A stretch of 6,936 nt of DNA from Deltaproteobacteria bacterium (GCA_021802685.1 JAJZRM010000155.1:1-6936), one strand, 5' to 3'; shown: positions 1 through 6,049, counted from the stretch's first letter. Notes: a model not told the origin generated them from the letters alone. Program-made: numbers and translations.

Positions 1-420
1 CTTTCCATTCGTAGGCGTTGGTGCCTTCCGGATGCCTGTACCAACGATGATCGGGAACGTCAGGGCCCATTCCAGCTTTCGCTCGTCCCCCTTGCTCGTC
101 CGGAGATACGCGAAGTGCGGGTTCGTCATGCGGCCGGCTTGTACGAGATCCGCTTCCGCGATCCCCAGCTCGGCATAGGTCGCCTGCAGTCCCGGGTTGT
201 TCAGGAGGGCGACCTGCACCGCGTTGTCGGCCGAAAGCGGGGATGCCAGGAGTTCCTTTACGGCGGCCCGGACGCTTTCCCGATCGCCCTCGTGCCGCTG
301 CCACTTCACGTCCTTGTCCAGACGCTCCCCGGCGGTCCGCTCGACCTCGCGGAATCCCCCATCTCCGGAAAACGTGGCGCAACCGCCCAGAAACAGGACG
401 CCGAGCGCAACGGCAAGCAC
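1..420 (-). CDS. Outer-membrane efflux lipoprotein (CusC/TolC family), N-terminal part, runs off window
   Basis: Read leftward from a GTG at 420, this open frame has a hydrophobic signal segment ending in a lipobox (LFLGGC, Cys at residue 14). A typical outer-membrane factor N terminus follows: 'ADNAVQVALLNNPGLQATY', then 'AELGIAEADLVQAGRMTNP'. This is the first helical repeat of the CusC/NodT-type channel lipoproteins that pair with RND metal or drug pumps. About 125 residues look like the family, against roughly 400-480 for a full protein, and there is no stop before base 1. The signal peptide as read from 420 lacks a positively charged start. A better start, GTG at 451 with a GGAGGG Shine-Dalgarno five bases upstream, is one frame off, and TGA at 450-448 blocks the current frame. 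A one-base error or mutation in the CCCGGG tract (about 419-424) would join them. Beyond about residue 125 the family resemblance stops. The gene lies 58-90 bp downstream of the sigma-54 regulator and is probably co-transcribed with it. Confidence 0.8.
   Translation of the reverse strand, partial: MLAVALGVLFLGGCATFSGDGGFREVERTAGERLDKDVKWQRHEGDRESVRAAVKELLASPLSADNAVQVALLNNPGLQATYAELGIAEADLVQAGRMTNPHFAYLRTSKGDERKLEWALTFPIIVGTGIRKAPTPTNGK
16..46. repeat. Inverted repeat at left edge, 7-bp arms
   Basis: The arms CGTTGGT (16-22) and ACCAACG (40-46) are exact inverted copies separated by 17 bases. The repeat coincides with the point where the efflux-protein reading loses family resemblance. It may mark a junction or be chance; seven-base arms are short. 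Confidence 0.35.
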
Positions 421-509
421 CCGGGCGCTGCCTCTTGTCGCCGATCCTCACGTTTTCCCTCCATCGCGTTATAGATGCCTATCCGACACGCCGGATTCCT
501 TATCCTGCT

Positions 510-1880
510 TCACGCATCCCGCCGCAGGTCGTACTTCTCGATGCGGTATACGAGAATATGCCTTGGAATCCGAAGGTACGCCGCGGCCTGCGTGATGTTC
601 CCCTTCTTCAACCTGAGGGCCATCTCGATCACCTTCTTTTCCAGGTCGATCAGGGAGAGCCCTTCCGGCGGTAGGGGAGGCCAATCCGAACCCACGGCTC
701 CCGGGACGGTTTTCTCCACGCGCCCGCCCGCGGCGGCCGGCGGAAGGTCTTCCGCCGACGCTTCCCGCCCGTCGCTCAAGATCACGATCCTCTCACAGGC
801 GTTGCGAAGTTCCCGGACGTTCCCGGGCCATGATCGGGACTTCAATTCCTCCATGACCGCCTGCGGCACGACCATCTCCTTGCCGGCATCCATCTCACGG
901 AGGAAATGTTCCACGAGGAGCGGGATGTCCTCCGGCCGATCGCGCAAAGAGGGGACGTTCATCTCCACGACATTGAGCCGGTAGTACAGATCCTCACGGA
1001 ACTTCCCCTCCCGGATCCGTTCCTGGAGGTTCTTGTTCGTTGCGGCGACCACGCGGACATCGACACCGACGGGCGCATCGCCTCCGACAACGTCCACGAC
1101 CCTTTCCTGGAGGGCGCGAAGCAGCTTCGACTGCAGCGGGACGGGGATCTCGCCGATTTCATCGAGGAACAGGGTCCCGCCGTCCGCTTGCCGGAACTTC
1201 CCCGGCCGCTCCCGGACGGCGCCGGTAAACGCGCCCTTCGTGTGGCCGAACAGCTCGGATTCGAGGAGCTCCCCGGGGATCGCCGCGCAGTTGACGGCGA
1301 CGAACGGTTTTTCCGCCCTCGGGGAACGGACGTGAATGCGGCGCGCGATCACCTCCTTCCCGGTGCCGCTCTCCCCCGTGATCAGGATGGTGGCATCGGT
1401 TGCCGCCACGCGGTCGGCCACTTCGACCAGCCGGCGCATGGAGGCGGAGGCGTAGATGATCTCGCGCTCCACCCCGCTGCTCCGGATCCGGAGGTCGTGG
1501 ACCTCCTCGACCAGCCGCCTCCGCTCGAGCGCTTTCTCGACCGCCAGCAGGAGCTGGTCCCGGTGGTACGGTTTCCCGATGAAATCGGCCGCGCCGCGTT
1601 TCATCGCCGCCACCGCGGTTTCCAGGTTTCCGAAGGCGGTGATCACCAATACCGGGGTCGCGGGAGACGCCTGCCGAACCTTTTCCAGCACTTCCATCCC
1701 GTCGATGACGGGCATTTTCAGGTCGGTGATGACCAAGTCGAATTTGTCGGGGGAGAAAAGCGCAAGCCCCTCCCGTCCATCGGAAGCCGGCGTGACGTCA
1801 AAACCCGCTTTCCGCAGGTTGAAAAGGGCCACCTCCCGCCCCGCCCGGTCATCGTCGATGAAAAGGATCCGTCCGTTCAT
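510..1880 (-). CDS. Sigma-54-dependent response regulator (NtrC family enhancer-binding protein)
   Basis: This 456-residue protein has the full NtrC-type layout. The receiver domain (about 4-118) has acidic residues D9-D11, phospho-acceptor D53 in 'VITDLKMP', T81 and K103. The central AAA+ domain has Walker A GESGTGKE (169-176), the sigma-54 contact loop GAFTGA (216-221) and Walker B 'LFLDEIGE' (D240, E241). A Fis-type helix-turn-helix ends the protein ('ITQAAAYLRIPRHILVYRIE', about 429-448). All catalytic and sigma-54-contact residues are intact, so it should be an active, phosphorylation-controlled activator. ATG at 1880 is chosen over an in-frame TTG at 1886, because the predicted sigma-54 start site is near 1882; no good Shine-Dalgarno precedes either. 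A sigma-54 promoter and an enhancer-like repeat lie directly upstream, suggesting autoactivation. The receiver closely resembles that of the receiver-only protein at 2040-2528. Metal-responsive control is inferred from neighbours; no kinase gene is in view. Confidence 0.96.
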   Translation of the reverse strand: MNGRILFIDDDRAGREVALFNLRKAGFDVTPASDGREGLALFSPDKFDLVITDLKMPVIDGMEVLEKVRQASPATPVLVITAFGNLETAVAAMKRGAADFIGKPYHRDQLLLAVEKALERRRLVEEVHDLRIRSSGVEREIIYASASMRRLVEVADRVAATDATILITGESGTGKEVIARRIHVRSPRAEKPFVAVNCAAIPGELLESELFGHTKGAFTGAVRERPGKFRQADGGTLFLDEIGEIPVPLQSKLLRALQERVVDVVGGDAPVGVDVRVVAATNKNLQERIREGKFREDLYYRLNVVEMNVPSLRDRPEDIPLLVEHFLREMDAGKEMVVPQAVMEELKSRSWPGNVRELRNACERIVILSDGREASAEDLPPAAAGGRVEKTVPGAVGSDWPPLPPEGLSLIDLEKKVIEMALRLKKGNITQAAAYLRIPRHILVYRIEKYDLRRDA

Positions 1881-1892
1881 GGGCAACCGTAG

Positions 1893-1908
1893 AGCATTTT
1901 ATATGCCA
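1893..1908 (-). promoter_or_regulatory. Sigma-54 (-24/-12) promoter of the NtrC-type regulator
   Basis: On the minus strand the sequence is TGGCATATAAAATGCT, which matches the -24 GG / -12 GC consensus with exact spacing (TGGCA, seven bases, TGC). Transcription would start near 1882, almost on the ATG at 1880. The promoter at 3176-3191 is nearly the same over this stretch, and each has a copy of the same 36-bp repeat 70-85 bp upstream. This makes chance unlikely. Confidence 0.82.
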
Positions 1909-1990
1909 GCCTCTAAACAAAAACAAAACATCAATAAATCAAACATATTACACGGTTACAACCACATGAAACCCTTCCCCGAGAGCAATA

Positions 1991-2026
1991 GGCTGAAGAA
2001 TATTATTCAAAGCGATGGAGAGTATC
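1991..2026 (-). promoter_or_regulatory. Enhancer-like repeat copy A (probable upstream activator site)
   Basis: This 36-bp element aligns without gaps to 3263-3298 with 28 identities by hand count. It starts with GGCTGAAGAATA, contains the exact 11-bp dyad GAATA-T-TATTC (1998-2008) and ends with GAGAGTATC (2018-2026). Its near edge is 83 bp upstream of the sigma-54 promoter at 1908, the usual distance for an enhancer-binding-protein site. The AT-rich spacer (about 1910-1960) holds runs such as AAACAAAAACAAAAC and could help DNA looping. The binding protein is inferred to be the regulator encoded just downstream. Confidence 0.7.
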
Positions 2027-2039
2027 ATGCACCAACGTT

Positions 2040-2528
2040 TTAATTCGAGTCAGGCCTTGCCTCCCGCAATTGCAGGGACCCCCCGCATTCCGGAAAAACG
2101 CACACGATCCTCTTTTCCACCTCCTTCGCGGAGATACCCAGTCCCTCCAAATCGTCGGCAACGGAACTACGATCGAGGGAATCCCCGACGGCAAGAAGGA
2201 GTTGATCCCGGCCGAACGGTTTCGAAAGGAAGTAGCATGCGCCTTCCTTCATCGCCTCGAAAGCGGTTTGCATGCCGCCGTACGCGGTGACCACGATGCA
2301 AGGGAGGTTCGGTGCCATCGCATGGATATTTCGCACCAGTTCGATGCCGGAAACACCCGGCATCCGGATATCGGTGATTACGAGGTCGAACTTTTGGGGA
2401 GAAAAACATGAAAGGGCCTCTTGACCGTCGGAAGCGAAGGTGACATCGTACCCCGCTTTTCGCAGGCTGAACATGGCCACTTCCCTTCCGGTCGGGTCGT
2501 CCTCGACATAAAGAATACGCATTTTCAT
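2040..2528 (-). CDS. Receiver-only response regulator, paralogue of the adjacent NtrC-type regulator
   Basis: This 162-residue protein is a single receiver domain (about 3-122) with a short tail and no output domain. The acidic pair D10/D11, phospho-acceptor D53 ('VITDIRMP'), T81 and K103 are all present, so phosphorylation should be possible. It is strikingly like the receiver of the regulator at 510-1880: both have 'GREVA-F-LRKAG-DVT-ASDG', 'KFDLVITD' and 'RDQLLLAV'. The tail keeps a short stretch (EVEKRIV) like the linker before the AAA+ domain of the paralogue (GVEREII), then diverges into a Cys-containing end. It therefore looks like a duplicated regulator that lost its AAA+ and DNA-binding parts. 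The start is ATG 2528, with GGGGAGGG eight bases upstream. It lies 38 bp after the 80-residue gene, in the operon read from the sigma-54 promoter at 3191. A role as phosphate sink or competitor is inference. Confidence 0.92.
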   Translation of the reverse strand: MKMRILYVEDDPTGREVAMFSLRKAGYDVTFASDGQEALSCFSPQKFDLVITDIRMPGVSGIELVRNIHAMAPNLPCIVVTAYGGMQTAFEAMKEGACYFLSKPFGRDQLLLAVGDSLDRSSVADDLEGLGISAKEVEKRIVCVFPECGGSLQLREARPDSN

Positions 2529-2566
2529 CGCTTTTTCCCTCCCCGACCGGTCCATTCCGCACAAGG

Positions 2567-2809
2567 TCATCCCAGACAGTACGATTCGTCCCTTCGAAAT
2601 CGAGACCGATCCGACGCATTGCCGGCTTCCTTTCCGTCAACCGCAATGTGCAAGGCATCCTCCAGAGACACGGCAAAGGTTTTTCGGGCCAACCGCAACA
2701 GCCCGACGAGGTTGTCCCCGCGGTCCTTCTTTCTCCGCTCCTTGACCCATCCGATCGGGACCTTCGACTTCTTTACGTAGTCCACCCGGTACACGGTGAT
2801 CGTTCGCAT
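2567..2809 (-). CDS. Small basic protein of unknown function (80 aa)
   Basis: The protein starts MRTITVYRVDYVKK and continues through 'VPIGWVKERRKKDRGDN', 'LVGLLRLARKTFA' and 'SLEDALHIAVD'. It has no membrane segment or signal peptide and is rich in Lys and Arg, so it is probably cytoplasmic. The regular hydrophobic pattern and a well-placed AGGAGG five bases before ATG 2809 support it as a real gene. A second ATG at 2812 is too close to that Shine-Dalgarno. I recall similar short proteins ('YRVDYV' start, 'GLLRLARK' core) in deltaproteobacteria but cannot name a family. The last 20 or so residues (after 'AVDGKEAG') are polar and probably disordered. It sits between the one-helix Cys protein and the receiver-only regulator in the sigma-54-driven set. 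No function is assigned. Confidence 0.8.
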   Translation of the reverse strand: MRTITVYRVDYVKKSKVPIGWVKERRKKDRGDNLVGLLRLARKTFAVSLEDALHIAVDGKEAGNASDRSRFRRDESYCLG

Positions 2810-2872
2810 CATTTCCTCCTCTCCCCGAATCGCGAGATTGCAGACTGGGTACGCAACCCTGCATTGCATGTC

Positions 2873-3106
2873 CTACCTGCTTCTGGCTACGGTCGCAGTG
2901 GGGCATTTTCCGCCTTGCCCGCACCCACCTGCGGCAACCGAACCTTTCGGCCAATAGGAGCCGGTCAGCAAGAGCGTCGCCGATACCGAAAGAATGACCG
3001 CCACCAGGATCGAAACCACCCATCCTCTCCAGGAGGGGGAAAGGTGGTCTTCCGCCTTCTCCGGTCTTTCTTCCCCGGAGATGGTTTCCGTGTCCATCCT
3101 TGTCAC
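2873..3106 (-). CDS. Small single-helix membrane protein with C-terminal Cys pair
   Basis: The N terminus is acidic and cytoplasmic-like (TETISGEERPEKAEDHLS). A tryptophan-flanked membrane helix follows ('WVVSILVAVILSVSATLLL'), then a short Gly-rich tail with two cysteines (GGCGQGGKCP). The tail probably faces the periplasm; the Cys pair could bind metal, which is inferred only from motif and context. The start is taken as GTG 3106, with GGAGGG seven bases upstream; ATG at 3121 and ATG at 3097 are in the same frame. That gives 77 residues. It is the first gene after the sigma-54 promoter at 3176-3191, leaving a leader of about 60 bases. No named family is recognised. Confidence 0.75.
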   Translation of the reverse strand: MTRMDTETISGEERPEKAEDHLSPSWRGWVVSILVAVILSVSATLLLTGSYWPKGSVAAGGCGQGGKCPTATVARSR

Positions 3107-3175
3107 TGCCTTTCCCTCCATGATCAGCTTTCCCGTTTTCCCGAAAGACTTTCGTTTCGTCCTGATATTTCCAAA

Positions 3176-3191
3176 GGCATTAAATATGCCA
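3176..3191 (-). promoter_or_regulatory. Sigma-54 (-24/-12) promoter of the small-protein/receiver operon
   Basis: On the minus strand the sequence is TGGCATATTTAATGCC, with GG and GC at the exact -24/-12 spacing. It differs from the promoter at 1893-1908 at only three of 16 positions. The predicted transcription start is near 3165, which reads into the genes at 3106, 2809 and 2528. The enhancer-like repeat and palindrome lie 72-129 bp upstream. Confidence 0.84.
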
Positions 3192-3203
3192 GACCCCTGG
3201 CAT
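3186..3203. repeat. Perfect 7-bp inverted repeat over the -24 element
   Basis: ATGCCAG (3186-3192) and CTGGCAT (3197-3203) are exact inverted copies with a four-base spacer. One arm contains the -24 part of the sigma-54 promoter. The promoter at 1893-1908 lacks the second arm. It might be an operator for a protein that blocks sigma-54 binding, or simply chance. Confidence 0.4.
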
Positions 3204-3262
3204 CAAAACATGTCAATGAAAACGGCAAATTGCATTGGAGGAAGAAATATGCGGGAAGACCA

Positions 3263-3298
3263 GGCTAAAGAATACTATCCAAGCAGACAGAGAGTATC
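3263..3298 (-). promoter_or_regulatory. Enhancer-like repeat copy B (probable upstream activator site)
   Basis: This is the 36-bp partner of 1991-2026. It begins GGCTAAAGAATA, holds GAATACTATC (3270-3279) and ends GAGAGTATC (3290-3298). It lies 72 bp upstream of the sigma-54 promoter at 3191. Together with the right arm of the adjoining palindrome, a motif close to GAATACTMTC occurs three times here: two in + orientation at 3270 and 3311, and one inverted at 3298-3290. This pattern fits cooperative binding of dimers of the NtrC-type regulator. Confidence 0.72.
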
Positions 3299-3320
3299 GC
3301 CAACATCGGCGAATACTCTC
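3290..3320. repeat. Long near-palindrome between ATPase stop and the sigma-54 promoter
   Basis: Arm GAGAGTATCGCC (3290-3301) pairs with GGCGAATACTCTC (3308-3320) around a six-base centre, with a single unpaired A. It begins 16 bases past the ATPase stop codon in transcription order. It shares its left arm with repeat copy B, so an activator-binding dyad is the first explanation. It could also act as the 3'-end hairpin of the ATPase message, but no T-run follows in the minus-strand direction. Confidence 0.7.
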
Positions 3321-3335
3321 CCGTAAGCCGGGAAA

Positions 3336-5408
3336 TCATGGTGGGCGGTACGACCGCAGCGAATTCAGGGCCACCGCGACGGTTGCCGTGTTATGCAGAA
3401 GACCCGACATCGAAGAGGTCAGGGCCCCCGCCAGCCCCAGGACGATCAGGGATGAATTGATACTCATGATGTAGATGTAGTTCATCCGGATCGAGGATAA
3501 GGCCTTCCGGGATATCTTCCTGGCGTCGACGATTCTCTCCAGCCTTTCGCCGAGCAGCATCACGTCGCAAGCCTCTCGGGCGATGTCCGCTCCATGCTTC
3601 ATGGCAATACCCACATCGGCGAGGGAAAGAGCGGGTGAATCGTTGATGCCGTCCCCCACCATGGCGACCACGTGGCCCCTGTCCTTCAGCTCCCTGATCA
3701 CCTCCGCCTTTCCATCCGGAAACGTCTGCGCATGATATTCCCCGATTCCAAGTTCTTCCGCCGCCCTTTTCGCGGCGGCGGCGCCGTCTCCCGTAAGCAT
3801 GATCACCCGGTGGACACCGGCCTGCTTCAGGCTTCGCAGGAACGGAAGGGCATCGGCCCTCAATGGGTCCTCCACCGCGATGACCCCGGCCAGTTCTTCT
3901 CCGATGGCGACGTAGAGGATCGAATGCCCCTTCCCCGTCAATTCTCCGATCGCGCCCTCGGCGCACTCCACGTGGATCCCGTTGTCTTCGTGGACGAAGT
4001 GCCTGCTTCCGACCAGGATCCTTTTGCCGCCGATCTGCGACGCGATGCCGTGGGCGAGCACGTACTCCAGCGTCGCGTGGGCCTCCTCTGCGTGAAGGAG
4101 TCCCTCCTTCTCGGCCTTCCTCACCACCGCGGAGGCCACCGGGTGCGGGAAGTGCTCCTCGACGCAGGCAGCGCACGTCAGCAGGAAATCCCTGCCGTAT
4201 CCGTTCAGGGGGATGACGTCCACGACATCGGGTCTCGCTTCGGTAAGCGTTCCCGTCTTGTCGAAGACGAACACGTCGGCCCTCGCCATCTTCTCGATGA
4301 ACCTGCCGCCCTTGATCAGGACCCCCCGTCTCGACGCGTCCATCATGGCCGTCCGGATCGCCAGCGGGACGGAAAGTTTGATGGCGCAAGAGTAATCGAC
4401 CATCAGGGCGGTGGCGGCCCTCAGGGCGTTTCCGGTAAGGGCGTACGTCAGTCCGCTCAGCAGAAACGAATAAGGAACGATCCGGTCGGCGAGCCTTTCC
4501 GCATGGCTCTGGGCCTCCGCCTTGAAACTCTCGGACTCCTGGATGATCTTTACGATCTTCGATACCTTCGTCTCGCTCCCGACATGAACCGCCTTTACGA
4601 CAAGGCGGCCTTCCGAAAGCACGGTGCCCGCGTAGACGGCTATTCCCGGCCTCTTCGCCACGGGAAACGGCTCCCCCGTGATGCAGGACTGATGAACCAT
4701 CGCCTCGCCTTCCGCGACAACCCCGTCCACGGGGATCCGTCCGCCGGCCCTTACAACCACGAGGTCCCCCGCGGCGATATCCTTGACTTCGACCTGCGCC
4801 TCCCCACCGTCCCTCCTGATCCAGGCCCAGCCTTCTCCGCGGCAGAACATTTCAGCGAGGTTCCGGCTCGACTTCTGTTTCGTCCATTCCTCGAGGTACC
4901 CGCCCAACTTCAGGAGGAAGGAGATCGTGCCGGCCGTTCTGTGATCGCCGACACCCATCGCTACGCCGACGGCGGTCGCATCGAGGACCTCCGCGTTGAG
5001 CCGCCGGTGGACGACAGCCGAAGCACCCTTCCCAAGGATGGACAGGGATCCATAGAAGGCGAGGAGAGGCTGCAGGGCTGCAGGGAAAAGAGGGCGCGCC
5101 GCCAATAAGGCCCCCGACACCAGGACGGCCCGCTTTTTCCGCGCGACGCCGTCGGGCTCTCGCTCCCTTGTTGCCCGAAGCGGAAGGGGGAGCTCCCGCA
5201 GTTCCTTCAACAGGGCGTCCCTGACGCCGATGGCGCCGTTATGCCGGACGGTAAGTCTCCCGGAACGGGGATTGAAAGATACGTGCTCGACGCCCGGAAG
5301 GACGCACAAGGACGATTCGACGAACGAAGGATCGGGCGCCGGGCTTCGTGGAACGGAAAGTTCGATCCTCAGCCTGCCGGGCAGCTCGTGGACAAGGGAG
5401 GAACGCAT
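3336..5408 (-). CDS. P1B-type heavy-metal transporting P-type ATPase with N-terminal HMA-like domain
   Basis: This 690-residue protein should pump a metal ion out of the cytoplasm using ATP. An N-terminal HMA-like fold (about 5-75, 'LPGRLRIEL' to 'RSGRLTVRHN') lacks the CxxC metal site. Membrane helices occur at about 93-128 and 140-172. The actuator domain has TGEP (244-247). Helices 5 and 6 (about 310-352) carry Y339-S340-C341 and K344 where most P1B pumps have C-P-C. The phosphorylation site is D383KTGT, the P1B His-Pro is H422-P423, and the hinge motifs are TGD (539-541) and GDGIND (585-590). Two final helices (about 650-685) end in 'HNTATVAVALNSLR'. All catalytic motifs are intact. The changed helix-6 motif means the metal cannot be read from the usual CPC/SPC/TPC rules; a CtpC-like (Mn/Zn) group is one possibility. 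It is the last gene of the HMA/His-rich companion set. The start is ATG 5408, 30 bp after the 64-residue gene, with only a weak Shine-Dalgarno. Confidence 0.97.
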   Translation of the reverse strand: MRSSLVHELPGRLRIELSVPRSPAPDPSFVESSLCVLPGVEHVSFNPRSGRLTVRHNGAIGVRDALLKELRELPLPLRATREREPDGVARKKRAVLVSGALLAARPLFPAALQPLLAFYGSLSILGKGASAVVHRRLNAEVLDATAVGVAMGVGDHRTAGTISFLLKLGGYLEEWTKQKSSRNLAEMFCRGEGWAWIRRDGGEAQVEVKDIAAGDLVVVRAGGRIPVDGVVAEGEAMVHQSCITGEPFPVAKRPGIAVYAGTVLSEGRLVVKAVHVGSETKVSKIVKIIQESESFKAEAQSHAERLADRIVPYSFLLSGLTYALTGNALRAATALMVDYSCAIKLSVPLAIRTAMMDASRRGVLIKGGRFIEKMARADVFVFDKTGTLTEARPDVVDVIPLNGYGRDFLLTCAACVEEHFPHPVASAVVRKAEKEGLLHAEEAHATLEYVLAHGIASQIGGKRILVGSRHFVHEDNGIHVECAEGAIGELTGKGHSILYVAIGEELAGVIAVEDPLRADALPFLRSLKQAGVHRVIMLTGDGAAAAKRAAEELGIGEYHAQTFPDGKAEVIRELKDRGHVVAMVGDGINDSPALSLADVGIAMKHGADIAREACDVMLLGERLERIVDARKISRKALSSIRMNYIYIMSINSSLIVLGLAGALTSSMSGLLHNTATVAVALNSLRSYRPP

Positions 5409-5438
5409 GTCTTCGCGGCCGCCGGTCCGCGCTCCTCC

Positions 5439-5633
5439 CTATTTTTCGCCGGAGAGCTTTTCGACGATCTGTTCCAGCCGCTCCAGCCGGGTCTCCGTCT
5501 CCTGCTTCTCCCTGATCCGGGAGAAGATATAGGCTCCGCCGATGACCGCCCCCGCGCCGAGACCGAGGCTCAATGCGGTCCTGACGTAGTCCTTCGGCCG
5601 CATGGCGTGCTCTCCCGTTTTCCCTTCCCCCAT
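5439..5633 (-). CDS. 64-aa single-helix membrane protein with coiled-coil tail
   Basis: A short polar start is followed by 'YVRTALSLGLGAGAVIGGAY', a Gly/Ala-rich membrane helix (about 16-38). A charged heptad-like tail follows (ETETRLERLEQIVEKLSGEK) that suggests a coiled coil. AAGGAGG lies seven bases before ATG 5633, inside the last codons of the upstream gene, whose TAG ends two bases before this ATG. This implies translational coupling. It is probably a small scaffold or partner of the ATPase encoded next; no named family is recognised. Confidence 0.82.
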   Translation of the reverse strand: MGEGKTGEHAMRPKDYVRTALSLGLGAGAVIGGAYIFSRIREKQETETRLERLEQIVEKLSGEK

Positions 5634-5635
5634 GG

Positions 5636-6049
5636 CTAAGCCTCCTTTTTGGCCTTCCGTTTCGTGGTCTTCTTTTCCACCGCCTCTTCGACCTTTTTCA
5701 GGATCTCCTTCTCCTTCTTCACGGCCTCTACCGTCGCTTCGAGGTCCTTGTGATAGGCGTGTTTAGCCTCCTCCACGATATCTTCCACGTCCTCTTTCGC
5801 CCTTTCGCATTTTCCGGCGACCCATTCCTTGAACGCGTAACCCTCCTTTACGGCGCCGACGACACCGGGTCTGATTTTCTGCGACGCCTTTCCGATGCCG
5901 ATGGCGGCGAGAGCGCTCAGGGCGCCGCCCGCCACGAGCCACAGATTGCGTTTCGTTATGGTGTAATACTCGTCCGCCCGTTTCCCTCCTTCATGACCAT
6001 GGCCATGGCGATGCTTTTCTTCGTGGTGCCCGTTCTCTTCATTGCTCAT
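5636..6049 (-). CDS. Single-helix ATPase companion protein with His-rich N terminus
   Basis: In this 137-residue protein the first 20 residues contain six histidines (NGHHEEKHRHGHGHE), a likely metal-binding tail. A membrane segment follows (about 35-53, 'NLWLVAGGALSALAAIGIG'), then an acidic amphipathic stretch ('ERAKEDVEDIVEEAKHAYHK'), then a long Lys/Glu helical tail. The layout (helix, 'KEGYAFKEW', 'EDVEDIVEEAK') resembles the small proteins found beside HMA-type P-ATPases (DUF6110/DUF1490-like). That family placement is from memory and not certain. AAGGAGG seven bases before ATG 6049 supports the start. It is followed two bases later by the 64-residue membrane protein and then the ATPase. 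A role in delivering metal to the pump or buffering it there is inferred. Confidence 0.85.
   Translation of the reverse strand: MSNEENGHHEEKHRHGHGHEGGKRADEYYTITKRNLWLVAGGALSALAAIGIGKASQKIRPGVVGAVKEGYAFKEWVAGKCERAKEDVEDIVEEAKHAYHKDLEATVEAVKKEKEILKKVEEAVEKKTTKRKAKKEA

Noticed and set aside
16..46. Integron attC-like site or insertion-sequence end at the left edge
   Set aside because: It has only a 7-bp inverted repeat, with no core-site motifs, integrase, transposase or target duplication in view.
906..1892. Long plus-strand open frame (328 codons) opposite the regulator
   Set aside because: It lies entirely opposite the well-supported NtrC-type gene, has no family resemblance, and is the usual shadow in GC-rich coding DNA.
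1910..1960. Integration host factor site between enhancer copy A and its promoter
   Set aside because: The stretch is AT-rich with AATCAA followed by ATTA, but the spacing does not fit the usual consensus, so it is only noted as flexible AT-rich DNA.
3290..3320. Rho-independent terminator of the ATPase operon
   Set aside because: The hairpin is good, but no T-rich run follows it in the minus-strand direction, and its arm is shared with the enhancer-like repeat. A regulatory site explains it better.
3672..5108. Long plus-strand open frame (478 codons) opposite the P-ATPase
   Set aside because: It is a shadow of the ATPase; its translation is Arg/Pro/Gly/Asp-rich with no recognisable domain, while the minus frame carries all the ATPase motifs.
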